Shown here in pieces: positions 15,795 through 24,751 of a stretch of 64,000 nucleotides of DNA. This DNA comes from Methanococcoides alaskense. Its GTDB lineage: Archaea > Halobacteriota > Methanosarcinia > Methanosarcinales > Methanosarcinaceae. The notes beneath the pieces were generated by a model, which ran no database searches, was not told where the DNA came from, and saw nothing but the letters and a program-made list of their open reading frames with translations. A program made the translations under genes and the position numbers. The stretch's first letter is position 1. Every line of letters starts with the position of its first letter. The stretch covers positions 248,001 through 312,000 of the forward strand of contig NZ_JAVDQI010000002.1 of assembly GCF_031454185.1 (NCBI RefSeq), read 5' to 3'.

Positions 15795-16786
15795 TCGAAC
15801 CTTTCCTGCCTGATGCGGGGCATCTGATATTCGTGCTCCTTCTGGCAACAGGTTTTGATCTGTTGATAGGTGAGCCACCTACAGCATTGCATCCGGTGGT
15901 CTGGATAGGCAATCTTATCGGATTCTTCAAGAAAAAAGTGCCAGCCACACATAAAAAAGCATATGGTGTGGTATTTGCTCTCATTGTCATCTTATTTGCA
16001 GCTTCTATAGCTTATGTTGTGCTTCTTATCGCAAATCTATCGTTCATTCCGGAATTCGTAGTGCTTCTCATCGAGGCCTATTTCCTTAAATCCACGTTCG
16101 CCATTCGCAGATTACTGGAAGCTGCAATGGAGGTCTATGGTGAACTGGAAAAGGGTGATCTTGTATCTGCACGTAAAAAGCTCTCAATGTATGTGAGCAG
16201 GGATACTTCACAATTAACCGAAAGCCAAGTGTCCTCTTCTGTCATTGAGACCTGCTCCGAGAACTTCGTTGACGGGATATTGAGTCCGTTGTTCTACTAT
16301 GTGATATTCGGCCCTTACGGCCTTATAGGTGCTTATATATTCAAAGCGGTAAGTACGCTTGATTCAATGGTGGGCTACATGAATGAGAAGTACAGGGACA
16401 TTGGTTATTTCTCAGCAAAGACCGATGATGTGCTTAACTGGATACCTGCACGTATATGTGTGGTGTTCATCATGGCAGGTTCTTTCCTTTCAAGTGTTCT
16501 TCTAAAGAGCAAAGGACTGGACCATATTGGGGCGTTCAGGTGTGCATCAACAGACTGTATGACAACGCCTTCTCCTAATTCCGGTTATCCAATGGCTGCA
16601 ATTGCAGGGGCTCTTGGTGTCCGGCTTGAGAAACCCAATACCTATGTTATAGGCAAGGGCCTCTCATTGCCAAAGGCAGAAGATATTAAAAAGGCAGCAG
16701 AAGTTATCGGTATGTCTTCAATACTTGTTGTAATAATATTTGTAGCTTTAATCTATATAATATCGAATTTAATCAACTATCTATAA
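15791..16786 (+). CDS. cbiB: Adenosylcobinamide-phosphate synthase CbiB
   Basis: 331 residues, an integral membrane protein with about five to seven hydrophobic segments. Family motifs include FDLLIGEPPTALHPVVWIGN, ENFVDGILSPLFYY and TPSPNSGYPMAAIAGALGVRLEK. It joins adenosylcobyric acid with aminopropanol phosphate, the product of CobD, which fits the four-base overlap with cobD copy 2. Confidence 0.92.
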   Translation: MIEPFLPDAGHLIFVLLLATGFDLLIGEPPTALHPVVWIGNLIGFFKKKVPATHKKAYGVVFALIVILFAASIAYVVLLIANLSFIPEFVVLLIEAYFLKSTFAIRRLLEAAMEVYGELEKGDLVSARKKLSMYVSRDTSQLTESQVSSSVIETCSENFVDGILSPLFYYVIFGPYGLIGAYIFKAVSTLDSMVGYMNEKYRDIGYFSAKTDDVLNWIPARICVVFIMAGSFLSSVLLKSKGLDHIGAFRCASTDCMTTPSPNSGYPMAAIAGALGVRLEKPNTYVIGKGLSLPKAEDIKKAAEVIGMSSILVVIIFVALIYIISNLINYL

Positions 16787-16808
16787 TCGAACCTTGTAAG
16801 TGATAATT

Positions 16809-17396
16809 ATGAAATTGTCAGATATAGACTCTCAGGATCTCAAAAAAGACCAACCAAAGGAATTGGAAGGCGATATTACTCATAATATCATCGAAATACT
16901 GGAAGAAGAAGGTATCACCGTGGATATGCTTGTTGATACTGCTCTTGAGCTTTATGCTCCTCATCCCGGGCTTGAGACCCGTGAGATTGCAGAGGAACGC
17001 TTCAGGAGGGAACTGGATATCGCTATCTCCGATGCTAACCTGTGTCTTCTGATATATTCCGGCATATTGCTGGAGAAGGAGGGCGAAAAAGGCAAACTTC
17101 CGAATATAAGCAGAAGTTCCTATGAGAAGGACCTGACGTTCATCATTGCCGATGAGGTCATTGGAATGAGCATTGCTAAATATATCAGTGGGGATAAGGG
17201 TATTTTCGAGTTTGTGAGGTTCGACAAACAAAAACCTGGTATCCTTTCAAAACTGGGGCCTTTCATGGATGATGTCATTGGAGGCCTTATCGGTGGTGTT
17301 TCTGCTAGCATGTACACAAGGGGCATGGCAGAAGCAGCTGTAAATGAAAGGAAGCCAAAGAAGAATCTCGAGAATAGTGGTGTGATAGCAGGATGA
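16809..17396 (+). CDS. cobZ: Alpha-ribazole-5'-phosphate phosphatase CobZ
   Basis: 195 residues from the ATG preceded by a GTGAT-type ribosome site; a GTG nine bases earlier is less likely. The C-terminal half contains ADEVIGMSIAKYISGDKGIF and DDVIGGLIGGVSASMYTRG, the PgpA-like domain of archaeal CobZ. CobZ removes the 5' phosphate in nucleotide loop assembly. It sits between cbiB and cobS and overlaps cobS by four bases. Confidence 0.82.
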   Translation: MKLSDIDSQDLKKDQPKELEGDITHNIIEILEEEGITVDMLVDTALELYAPHPGLETREIAEERFRRELDIAISDANLCLLIYSGILLEKEGEKGKLPNISRSSYEKDLTFIIADEVIGMSIAKYISGDKGIFEFVRFDKQKPGILSKLGPFMDDVIGGLIGGVSASMYTRGMAEAAVNERKPKKNLENSGVIAG

Positions 17397-18208
17397 GCGG
17401 ATTTTTACTTGCCCTCAGGACAAGCTTTGGTTTTCTTTCCACAATACCTGTGGGTATGTCCATGGAAGGGCTCGATGAACTTGTAAAGCGCAGTTATCTC
17501 CAGACCTTTGCAGGCATTGTCCTTGGGGCCATGATCGGGATTTTTGCATATTTGACTGAATCCTATCTCCCTTCGACCATAAGTGCGGTACTGATAATGG
17601 TGTTCATCTATTATATTACAGGATTGAACCACCTTGATGGTCTGGGTGATTTTGGCGATGGCGCAACAGCACATGGTTCTTTGGAAAAGAAGGTCAATGC
17701 CCTTAAGGACCTGTCTCTTGGTATCGGGGGAGTCAGTTATACGGTTTTGGCATTGATCGCCTTGTATGCCTCGATATCTTCCCTGCAGGCAGAAGCCCTG
17801 TTCTTCTCGGACAATGCTGCACTCCTCGTTCCCATCTCTCTTCTTATAGCTGAGATCGGCGCAAAACAGGCTATGCTGACCGTGGCTGCGTTCGGCAAGC
17901 CTATCCATGAAGGTCTTGGTTCCATGATAATCAATAACACTACATTTCCAAGATATGCTGTATCCTTTGTGCTTGGTGCATTGGCATGTGTGCTGGCATT
18001 TGGAACCCTTGGTATCATAGGTTATATCTCTGCGATCGTTACAGCTTTTGTAATACTGAACATATCCAACCGCCATTTCAAAGGTGTAAATGGGGATTGT
18101 ATCGGTACTTCGAATGAAATTGCAAGGATTATCGTATTGATGGTGCTTACAGTTGCTATCACTGCGGTCAATAATGGTTACGGGGGTCTCTTTTGGACGC
18201 CGTTATAA
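17393..18208 (+). CDS. cobS: Cobalamin synthase CobS (AdoCbi-GDP ribazoletransferase)
   Basis: 271 residues, polytopic membrane enzyme. The acidic motif NHLDGLGDFGDG near residue 82 is the family's metal and diphosphate site; GDCIGTSNEIARI is near the C-terminus. It joins AdoCbi-GDP with alpha-ribazole or its phosphate. Overlaps cobZ (ATGA) upstream and cobY copy 2 downstream (16 bases). Confidence 0.9.
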   Translation: MSGFLLALRTSFGFLSTIPVGMSMEGLDELVKRSYLQTFAGIVLGAMIGIFAYLTESYLPSTISAVLIMVFIYYITGLNHLDGLGDFGDGATAHGSLEKKVNALKDLSLGIGGVSYTVLALIALYASISSLQAEALFFSDNAALLVPISLLIAEIGAKQAMLTVAAFGKPIHEGLGSMIINNTTFPRYAVSFVLGALACVLAFGTLGIIGYISAIVTAFVILNISNRHFKGVNGDCIGTSNEIARIIVLMVLTVAITAVNNGYGGLFWTPL

Positions 18209-18813
18209 TGGCTGGTGGGCAGGGACTTCGGCTCGGTATGGGTGAAAAACCCTGTGTCGAGCTTCTAGGCAAGCCTCTCATAAGTTATGTGATCGATTCG
18301 CTTGAGAGGTCCTCTTACATTGATCGCATATTTGTAGCGGTCTCTCCCTCAACCCCTGCTACCGAAGAACTTGTGAATGAAAAATATGGGGATCACATAC
18401 AGGCGATCAAAACCAATGGTGACAATTACGTGGGTGACATGGTATATGCGGTGGAGAGCTCTAATATCAGGGAACCTGTTATGATAATCATGTCTGATCT
18501 TCCAATGGTGACCCCGAAATTAATTGATTCCATCATTGAGGCCTATCAGGATTGTGATAGTTCTTCGATGTCTGTTTTCGTTCCAATCTCCCTTTGCAAG
18601 AAAGTTGGTATCAGGCCTGATACCGTATTTAATTGGGAGGGGAATCTTATTGTGCCTGCAGGCATCAATATCCTTGATGGGAAATTCATTAACGAGGAGC
18701 AGGAATATCACAATTATATGTTGGATGATCCTGAGGTCGCATTGAACATCAATACGATAGATGATATGAAGCGGTGTGAAGATCTCCTTATGAAGAATTT
18801 GTTCTCTAACTGA
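18193..18813 (+). CDS. cobY: GTP:adenosylcobinamide-phosphate guanylyltransferase CobY (copy 2)
   Basis: 206 residues from a TTG start inside the end of cobS (MDAVIMAGGQGLRLGMGEKP). It has the full Gly-X-Gly-X-Arg-type loop and a Lys of the nucleotidyltransferase family, and MSDLPMV later. It is more divergent from copy 1 than the two CobD proteins are from each other. The tight overlap with cobS suggests this is the original operon member. Confidence 0.87.
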   Translation: MDAVIMAGGQGLRLGMGEKPCVELLGKPLISYVIDSLERSSYIDRIFVAVSPSTPATEELVNEKYGDHIQAIKTNGDNYVGDMVYAVESSNIREPVMIIMSDLPMVTPKLIDSIIEAYQDCDSSSMSVFVPISLCKKVGIRPDTVFNWEGNLIVPAGINILDGKFINEEQEYHNYMLDDPEVALNINTIDDMKRCEDLLMKNLFSN

Positions 18814-18827
18814 TCAGGCGGGGTCAT

Positions 18828-19199
18828 ATGGTCGAGTATACAACGATTGATAATAAGAAATATTCTTTGAAAAGTCTCCGATTGATAACAGGTGATCTGT
18901 CCCTAGATGCGGATGTTACTGAGATATCTGAGGAGCAATTGCTTCTTTGTGAAGCTATAGATGATCCATATATACTTCCTTATTTATTGGATCGTTTTTA
19001 TTCCTTTGAACTAAAGGATGCTGAAGGATTCAGATTATGTCTGATACGTATTCAGGTGGATTCTGATCTTCGTCTTAATGAGGATATACAGAAACACCAG
19101 CATCGAGGATATGTTGCGAGGACGGTCGAGAAATTGTTGTTCAGGGATATTTTCCTTGAGGTTCTACAGGAAGGGGAGGCAGAAGTTGTGGAGGGCTAA
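18828..19199 (+). CDS. Protein of unknown function, 123 residues
   Basis: No family recognised. A soluble, acidic protein with alternating short strands and helices, including DDPYILPYLLDRFYSF and IRIQVDSDLRLNEDI. It follows cobY copy 2 by 14 bases and may be co-transcribed with the cobamide operon. The next gene (KaiC-like) has its own promoter. Reading frame and ribosome-site spacing make it a likely real gene. Confidence 0.55.
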   Translation: MVEYTTIDNKKYSLKSLRLITGDLSLDADVTEISEEQLLLCEAIDDPYILPYLLDRFYSFELKDAEGFRLCLIRIQVDSDLRLNEDIQKHQHRGYVARTVEKLLFRDIFLEVLQEGEAEVVEG

Positions 19200-19381
19200 G
19201 TTCCCATCATTTTTTACATGGCATAAATCATTTTTTATATCATAACAAGACATATTGATGTTTCAATACAGTTGTTTCTAAGATGTTCGATCGATAGGGG
19301 TGCATCTTTTCATTGCTGTATGGTTCTCATAATTCTTTTAAAAATATTCAACATAATCTAATATAACTATCAGGTGTAAAT

Positions 19382-20113
19382 ATGGCTGATGAAGTAATTC
19401 AAGAAAGGGTCAGTACGGGAATTCGTGGGCTGGATGAGATGTTGAAAGGTGGTTTTTTCAAAGGGACTGCTAATGTAGTTTCTGGAAAATCCGGTACCGG
19501 CAAAACCATTTTCGGCACTCAGTTCCTGATGGAAGGTCTCAACAAGGGCGAAACTACGATGTGTATCATCACCTCTGAAGAGTCAAAGTCTCTTGTACGT
19601 GAAATGCAATCTTCTTTCGGATGGGATCTTGATGGTCTGGTAAAGGATGGAAAACTTGTATTTGTAGATATTACAGATCCAAGTCTTCGTCTTCAGAAAA
19701 GTGTGGAGATCGCTCCTACGGAACTTATCAAGAGCTTCAAGAAGCTTATTGAGAGCAAACTTGAGGAGATAAAACCTGATAGGGTCTTTATCGATTCCGT
19801 TGAGGCAATGTTCCTTGCTATCGAGTCCAATTATAAGCTTCGCACATTGATCGATGATGTCTTTGGTGTCTTCAGGAAACGCGAGGTCACTGCCCTTGTC
19901 ACAGTAGGCTCAATGTTCGGTCTTGATGAGATGGTCGAGTATGGTGCTGATTCTGTTATCAAGCTCGGTCGTGAGATTATTGGAAGTAACTTGCAGCGCA
20001 CTGTCTATGTTATGAAGCTAAGGGGTTCAGGCACTATCAATGAAGTAAGGGTGCTCAACATTTCCGACAGCGGAATGGCAGTACTTCCACAGTCTCCATA
20101 CCTCGAGAAATAA
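19382..20113 (+). CDS. KaiC/RadA-superfamily ATPase
   Basis: 243 residues, one RecA-fold domain. Walker A is SGKSGTGKT (residues about 35-43), Walker B RVFIDSVEAMF near residue 140. The N-terminal VSTGIRGLDEMLKGGFFKG is the typical KaiC/GvpD opening. Archaeal single-domain KaiC-like proteins are of mostly unknown function, possibly signalling. A TATA-like CTAATATAACT lies about 25 bases before the ATG, so the leader is very short. Confidence 0.8.
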   Translation: MADEVIQERVSTGIRGLDEMLKGGFFKGTANVVSGKSGTGKTIFGTQFLMEGLNKGETTMCIITSEESKSLVREMQSSFGWDLDGLVKDGKLVFVDITDPSLRLQKSVEIAPTELIKSFKKLIESKLEEIKPDRVFIDSVEAMFLAIESNYKLRTLIDDVFGVFRKREVTALVTVGSMFGLDEMVEYGADSVIKLGREIIGSNLQRTVYVMKLRGSGTINEVRVLNISDSGMAVLPQSPYLEK

Positions 20114-20130
20114 TATTTTACAGAACAAGA

Positions 20131-20167
20131 AGGTACCTTTTAAGGTACCTGATTTTAAACTTTTTTT
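20131..20167 (+). terminator. Hairpin plus T-tract terminator
   Basis: AGGTACC (20131-20137) pairs with GGTACCT (20144-20150), followed by a T-run at 20161-20167. It lies after the KaiC-like gene and before the convergent DUF5591 gene. Confidence 0.6.
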
Positions 20168-20182
20168 GATAATTGATCTGCT

Positions 20183-20869
20183 TTACAAAAGGTACCAGTC
20201 CATATCATTGGTGGACAGGTCTTCGTGAACGCCAACAGTGCGTGCGTCGATGTTCATTTTTTCTGTGATGGAATCTGAAAAATCCTGAAGGTACTGTTGC
20301 TGGCTCAGGCTGCCATAGACGAAACGCTTGTCAGGGTTGGCAAGTTCTTCCATTGTTTCTTTTTTAGGAATGATCGAGACTTCTATATTTGTCATCTCAA
20401 CAGCTTTTTCCATTGCTGTTCTGAAGTCTCCTATGCAGTAGGCTACCCTGTGCTTGTAGTTATCACGTGTTTTTTCGAGATATCTTGCAAGCCTCTCGCT
20501 TTCCATCTTTATAAAATCTCGTTTTATCTTTGCCACATTGCATTTTCCCATCATGAACTTGTAGTCTGTGAATGGATATTCTGTATCGATCTCTCGGGGT
20601 GTTATCCCGCAGGTCCCGAAAACGACCACATGTGCATCTTCCTGTTCGAGAATGCCAAAAATTATGCGGTCATACATTTTGTGTGACGGACTGGTATGGT
20701 ATGGTTTTCTCATTGCACATGGGACAAATATACAAAAATCCCTTGTCGGTGGCTTATATTCTGATAATACCCATTCATTGGCACGTATCATGTCCGGGTG
20801 ATATATCAGGCGTTCGGTATCAAGGGGCTCATTGGAGCGTTCATCTTCAGGGATTATAGTTTTCAACAT
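20183..20869 (-). CDS. DUF5591-domain protein (archaeosine synthase-like domain)
   Basis: 228 residues. The segment FVPCAMRKPYHTSPSHKMYD resembles the conserved PCS..KPY..S.SH motif of the DUF5591 domain found in archaeosine synthase ArcS and related tRNA modification proteins. It lacks the TGT-like and PUA domains of full ArcS, so it is a stand-alone form; its role in tRNA modification is inference only. Divergent from the regulator at 20978 with about 108 bases between, containing AT-rich promoter sequence. Confidence 0.65.
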   Translation of the reverse strand: MLKTIIPEDERSNEPLDTERLIYHPDMIRANEWVLSEYKPPTRDFCIFVPCAMRKPYHTSPSHKMYDRIIFGILEQEDAHVVVFGTCGITPREIDTEYPFTDYKFMMGKCNVAKIKRDFIKMESERLARYLEKTRDNYKHRVAYCIGDFRTAMEKAVEMTNIEVSIIPKKETMEELANPDKRFVYGSLSQQQYLQDFSDSITEKMNIDARTVGVHEDLSTNDMDWYLL

Positions 20870-20977
20870 GTGATGGATTCTAATAAACTATATATATAAT
20901 TAACTACGTGAATGTTATGGTTTTGTATAAACTATACAAAAGTACTCTCTAAGTTCTAATATATTAAGTGGTAAAAT

Positions 20978-21352
20978 ATGACAACATCGATCCGGGAAAT
21001 GTTAAGGGCCAATTGTCAATGTGACGATGTGGCAAAGTGTATATTGGGGCTTAAAACACTTGATATGGAGGCATATAAATCCCTTCTTGCAAACGGCCCA
21101 ATGACAGCTGAAAATCTCGGTGAGTTCCTTAACCGGGAGCGCAGTACAGCTTATCGTTCACTGCAGAACCTCATCTCCTGTGGTCTTGTTTATCGTGAGA
21201 CCAAGACCATCGATATAGGTGGCTATTTCTATGAATATGTGGCTGTTGATCCCACAAGGGTCAAAGAAATGATCCAGGAAAATATCGATAAGTGGTATGA
21301 AAAAGTGACCGGTCTGGTCGCAAATATCGATAAGGAACTCCTGGGTGAGTGA
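20978..21352 (+). CDS. TrmB/MarR-like winged-helix regulator
   Basis: 124 residues. A winged-helix core is visible: LDMEAYKSLLANGPMTAE, then LGEFLNRERSTAYRSLQNL as recognition helix and a wing around GGYFYEYVAV. The C-terminal helix VKEMIQENIDKWYEKVTGL could dimerise. A Cys pair lies at NCQCDDVAKC near the N-terminus. Divergent from the DUF5591 gene, which it may regulate (inference). Confidence 0.75.
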   Translation: MTTSIREMLRANCQCDDVAKCILGLKTLDMEAYKSLLANGPMTAENLGEFLNRERSTAYRSLQNLISCGLVYRETKTIDIGGYFYEYVAVDPTRVKEMIQENIDKWYEKVTGLVANIDKELLGE

Positions 21353-21437
21353 TCTGTATGGTTTGTAACAGATAATTGTAATAGATCATTGAAAGAACGT
21401 TGTTAAAATAAAGTTGTTGAAAAAAATATGGATTAAT

Positions 21438-22613
21438 TCATAATCCATCTACAAAATTACCGATCCTCTCAAGTGCTTCCTTGATATCCTCTCTTGATGC
21501 TGCGTATGCACATCTGAGGAAGCCCTCTCCTGTATCTCCAAAGATATTCCCCGGGATGGTTACGACCTTATACTCGGTAAGCAGCCTTTCTGCAAATTCA
21601 TCCGCTGAAAGTCCTGTGCTGCTTATTGATGGGAATGCGTAGAATGCACCTCTTGGGTTGAAGCAATCAAGTCCGATGTTGTTCAGACCACTGACAATAA
21701 GTTTTCTGCGGCGATTGTACTCTCTGGCCATCTTCTCCACTTCTTCTTCGCCATTGCGAAGGGCTTCGATAGCTCCCACCTGGGCAGTTATCGGGGCACA
21801 AAGCATGGTGTACTGGTGGATAAGCATCATTGCATCAATGATCTCTTTTGGCGCAAGGGCGTATGCCATCCTGAAACCTGTCATTGCATATGCTTTTGAA
21901 AATCCATTAAGTAGAATTGTGCGGTCGCGCATGCCTTCAAGTGAGGAGAAGCAGGTATGGGTTCCTTCGTAGGTAAGCCTTTCATACACTTCATCCGATA
22001 TCATCAGGATGTCGTGTTCCACAATGACGTCTGCTATAGCCTCGAGGTCACTTCTGTCCATTGTAGCGCCGGTAGGGTTATTGGGATAATTGATGATGAC
22101 CGCTTTTGTCTTGTTCGTTATTGAGGCTTTTATTTCATCTGCTGTGATCTTGAAGTCATTCTCTGGCCTGGCCCCAAGGGTCACAGGGACTCCGCCTGCA
22201 AAGATGATAGATGGCACGTAGGCGACATATGAAGGCTGTACGACTATTACCTCGTCCCCGGGGTTGACTATCGCTCTGATCGCAAGGTCGAGTCCTTCGC
22301 TGACTCCAGTGGTGACAAGGATCTCAGTCTCAGGTTCATAATAAACATTATGTCTTCGAGTATAGTGTTTTGAGAGCTCTTCGCGAAGTTCCAGAAGTCC
22401 ATAGTTGGAAGTGTAGGAGGTTTCTCCATGCTCGATGGAATGTATGCACGCTTCCCTTATGTGCCATGGTGTCACATAATCCGGTTCTCCCACTCCTAGG
22501 GTGATCACATCTTCGCTATCGGATACCAGGTCAAAGAACTTTCGGATGCCCGATGCTGGTACCTTTTGCATACTGTTTGCTATGAATTGAGAGGGTTTGC
22601 ATTGTGTTCTCAA
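21438..22613 (-). CDS. PLP-dependent class I/II aminotransferase
   Basis: 391 residues from a TTG with a GGAGG site eight bases before it. Aspartate/aromatic aminotransferase family: VGEPDYVTPWHIREA, NYPNNPTGATM, SDEVYERLTYEG and the PLP lysine in LNGFSKAYAMTGFRMAY. Substrate not assignable. An Lrp/AsnC regulator gene lies 48 bases upstream on the same strand, an arrangement common in archaea, so its expression may respond to amino acids. Confidence 0.85.
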   Translation of the reverse strand: MRTQCKPSQFIANSMQKVPASGIRKFFDLVSDSEDVITLGVGEPDYVTPWHIREACIHSIEHGETSYTSNYGLLELREELSKHYTRRHNVYYEPETEILVTTGVSEGLDLAIRAIVNPGDEVIVVQPSYVAYVPSIIFAGGVPVTLGARPENDFKITADEIKASITNKTKAVIINYPNNPTGATMDRSDLEAIADVIVEHDILMISDEVYERLTYEGTHTCFSSLEGMRDRTILLNGFSKAYAMTGFRMAYALAPKEIIDAMMLIHQYTMLCAPITAQVGAIEALRNGEEEVEKMAREYNRRRKLIVSGLNNIGLDCFNPRGAFYAFPSISSTGLSADEFAERLLTEYKVVTIPGNIFGDTGEGFLRCAYAASREDIKEALERIGNFVDGL

Positions 22614-22661
22614 GATCGATTCCTCCGATCTAATTAGAAAAAGCAGATCTACGGGGAGATC

Positions 22662-23153
22662 TTATGGTGAGACAACGAGCTTTTTCACTTGCTCTGGTTC
22701 ATCAAGGATCAATCCGTCTTCCTTGTAGGTCTTCAAAACAAAGTGTGTGGAAGTGCTCTGGACCTGTTCCTGTGTCGCTATCTTCTCTGCTACAAAGAAG
22801 GCGACCTGTTTCATGGAATTGCCTCGCACTGTCATTGCTATGTCATGTTCACCCGAAAGTAATCTTACTGAACGTACTTCGGGGAACTTGTAAAGTCTCT
22901 CGGCAATTGCCTGATATCCAAGTTTGCGTTCAAGGCTTATCTTAAGCTGGATGATGGCGTACACATAGTGATCTCCTGCTAGGTCCCAATCGATGATGGT
23001 CTTGTATTTGCGAATGATCTTTGCTTTTTCAAGTTGCTCGATCTTCCTACTGACCTCATCGGCTGTCATGCCAGTGAGTGTTGCTATTTCTTCTGGGCTT
23101 GTCCTTGCATCGTCATCAAGGATGTCCAGTATGTTGCGTGTTTGCTCGTCCAT
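22662..23153 (-). CDS. Lrp/AsnC-family transcription regulator
   Basis: 163 residues. The N-terminal HTH covers MDEQTRNILDILDDDARTSP to VSRKIEQLEKAKIIRKY. A RAM/AsnC ligand domain (YVYAIIQLKISLERK, SVRLLSGEHDIAMTVRG) makes up the rest. Directly upstream of the aminotransferase and probably co-transcribed. Confidence 0.88.
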   Translation of the reverse strand: MDEQTRNILDILDDDARTSPEEIATLTGMTADEVSRKIEQLEKAKIIRKYKTIIDWDLAGDHYVYAIIQLKISLERKLGYQAIAERLYKFPEVRSVRLLSGEHDIAMTVRGNSMKQVAFFVAEKIATQEQVQSTSTHFVLKTYKEDGLILDEPEQVKKLVVSP

Positions 23154-23169
23154 GCCTTGAACACCTTCG

Positions 23170-23207
23170 GGTGTAAAAAAAAGAATGATCGAGTAATTTA
23201 CTCGATC
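23170..23207 (-). terminator. Terminator hairpin overlapping the S8e stop codon
   Basis: GATCGAGTAA (23187-23196) and TTACTCGATC (23198-23207) form an inverted repeat that includes the last codons and stop of S8e. On the minus strand a run of eight T follows (23175-23182 region). Confidence 0.55.
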
Positions 23208-23575
23208 AATACTGCGTTGATCACTCCGTCCTGACCTGGACGGCTTGTGACACGTGCATTGCCAGCAGCGGTCTTGATGACTGCTCCCTTTGTGATGATG
23301 TTACGCCTGACGTAGTGCCCGCTTGCTGTGTTCTCTACAACAGTTTCGATAGCAGATACAACTGTTCTCCCATCAGATGGGTTTGTCACATTTGCGATGT
23401 TTGCCTGAAGGAGCCTTACTTTTCTGTTTCCGCCACGTGTTGGAACGTTCTTCCTCTTTGTGTCGTTCACGTGAGTAGCTGCAGGCTCACGGCCAAGCTC
23501 GAACTTCCTCTTTCCGCGTGCGGATTTGATCTTTGCTCCTGTGTATTTTCTTTTTGATCTTCCCTGGAATTGCAT
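23198..23575 (-). CDS. rps8e: 30S ribosomal protein S8e
   Basis: 125 residues, full length for archaeal S8e. Family segments: MQFQGRSKRKYTGAKIKSAR, KRKFELGREPAATHV and a C-terminal TSRPGQDGVINAVLIE. Archaeal/eukaryotic-specific small subunit protein. AT-rich promoter sequence precedes it (minus strand, about 23600-23630). Confidence 0.96.
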   Translation of the reverse strand: MQFQGRSKRKYTGAKIKSARGKRKFELGREPAATHVNDTKRKNVPTRGGNRKVRLLQANIANVTNPSDGRTVVSAIETVVENTASGHYVRRNIITKGAVIKTAAGNARVTSRPGQDGVINAVLIE

Positions 23576-23753
23576 AATTAGTCCTCTTATTTATTATAAG
23601 TAATGTGAATTTTTATTATTATAATATAGGTTAATAGGATTTCCTTTACTAATAGGATTCTATATGAACTTTTCGAGCCAGCGGCTTTGTCCATTCAATT
23701 GATCATTCCCTGTTAGTGGTGATAACAGATAAATAATTCTATCGCATAGTGAT

Positions 23754-24677
23754 ATGTATATGCTCAAAGTTACATTCTTAGGTACCGGTGGTTCTTTGCC
23801 GACAACGAACCGTAATCCTTCAGCTATCATGGTCAACAGGGATGGAGAACTTCTAATGTTCGATTGCGGTGAGGGTGCCCAACAGCAGATGATGCGGGCA
23901 AAGACTGGAATGATGAACTTATCTTCCATATTCATAACTCATTTCCACGCAGACCACATACTCGGGATACCCGGTCTGGTCCAGACAATGTCTTTTCAGG
24001 GGCGTACCGAACCCCTTACCATATATGGTCCTGAATGGGTGGAAGAATTCATAACATTTCTCACTGCAATGGGTTATTACAAATTGAAGTTTGAAATAAA
24101 TGCAGTAAGGCTCAAAAGTGGGGAATCCATAAAGCGTGATGGTTATTCCATTGTAGCTTTAAAGACCGAGCATAACGTCCCAAGCATCGGCTATGCTCTT
24201 GTTGAGGATGAGCGTCCAGGAAGGTTCGATCGTGATAAGGCCATTGAACTTGGTGTTCCGGTAGGCCCTCTCTTTTCAAAACTGCATCACGGTGGCTCGG
24301 TCGAGGTGGATGGCAGGGTTATATCAGCTGAGGATGTAGTAGGTGAACCCCGGCCCGGTAGGAAAATCGTCTATTCTGGTGATACGCGCCCATGCCTTGA
24401 CGTTCTCAAAGCAAGTGATGGCGCTGACCTGTTGATACATGACAGCACCCTTGCTGACAATATGATCGACTGGGCAAAAGAGTCCATGCATTCGACAGCA
24501 GGTGAAGCCGCTGCCCTGGCAAAGAAGGCCGGTGTCAAAAAGCTTGTCCTGACCCACCTGAGTTCAAGATATTCAGACGATGCAACTCCGCTCCTAAATG
24601 ATGCAAAAGAGTTGTTTGAAGACGTGATACTTGCCGAAGACCTTCTGGTGATCGAAGTTCCTCTTAGTGATGATTGA
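23754..24677 (+). CDS. rnz: Ribonuclease Z
   Basis: 307 residues. The metal-binding motif HFHADHILGIPG near residue 65 and the N-terminal FLGTGGSLPTTNRNPSA are diagnostic; later HSTAGEAAALAKKAG and LTHLSSRY are also kept. It cuts the 3' trailer of tRNA precursors. Start either at the first ATG or two codons later (MLKVTFLGTGG). Confidence 0.93.
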   Translation: MYMLKVTFLGTGGSLPTTNRNPSAIMVNRDGELLMFDCGEGAQQQMMRAKTGMMNLSSIFITHFHADHILGIPGLVQTMSFQGRTEPLTIYGPEWVEEFITFLTAMGYYKLKFEINAVRLKSGESIKRDGYSIVALKTEHNVPSIGYALVEDERPGRFDRDKAIELGVPVGPLFSKLHHGGSVEVDGRVISAEDVVGEPRPGRKIVYSGDTRPCLDVLKASDGADLLIHDSTLADNMIDWAKESMHSTAGEAAALAKKAGVKKLVLTHLSSRYSDDATPLLNDAKELFEDVILAEDLLVIEVPLSDD

Positions 24678-24751
24678 TACGTGGGGACGTGGATTAAACT
24701 TTTTTACTAGACTGCCCAATAAAGTATCAGAGATCGGTTGGGGGGCAGCCT

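Noticed and set aside
15379..15990. 203-codon open frame antisense to cobD copy 2 and cbiB
   Set aside because: Low-complexity translation, no family features, and fully overlapped by two well supported genes.
17405..18076. 223-codon open frame antisense to cobS
   Set aside because: Shadow of a conserved membrane enzyme; no ribosome site or recognisable motif.
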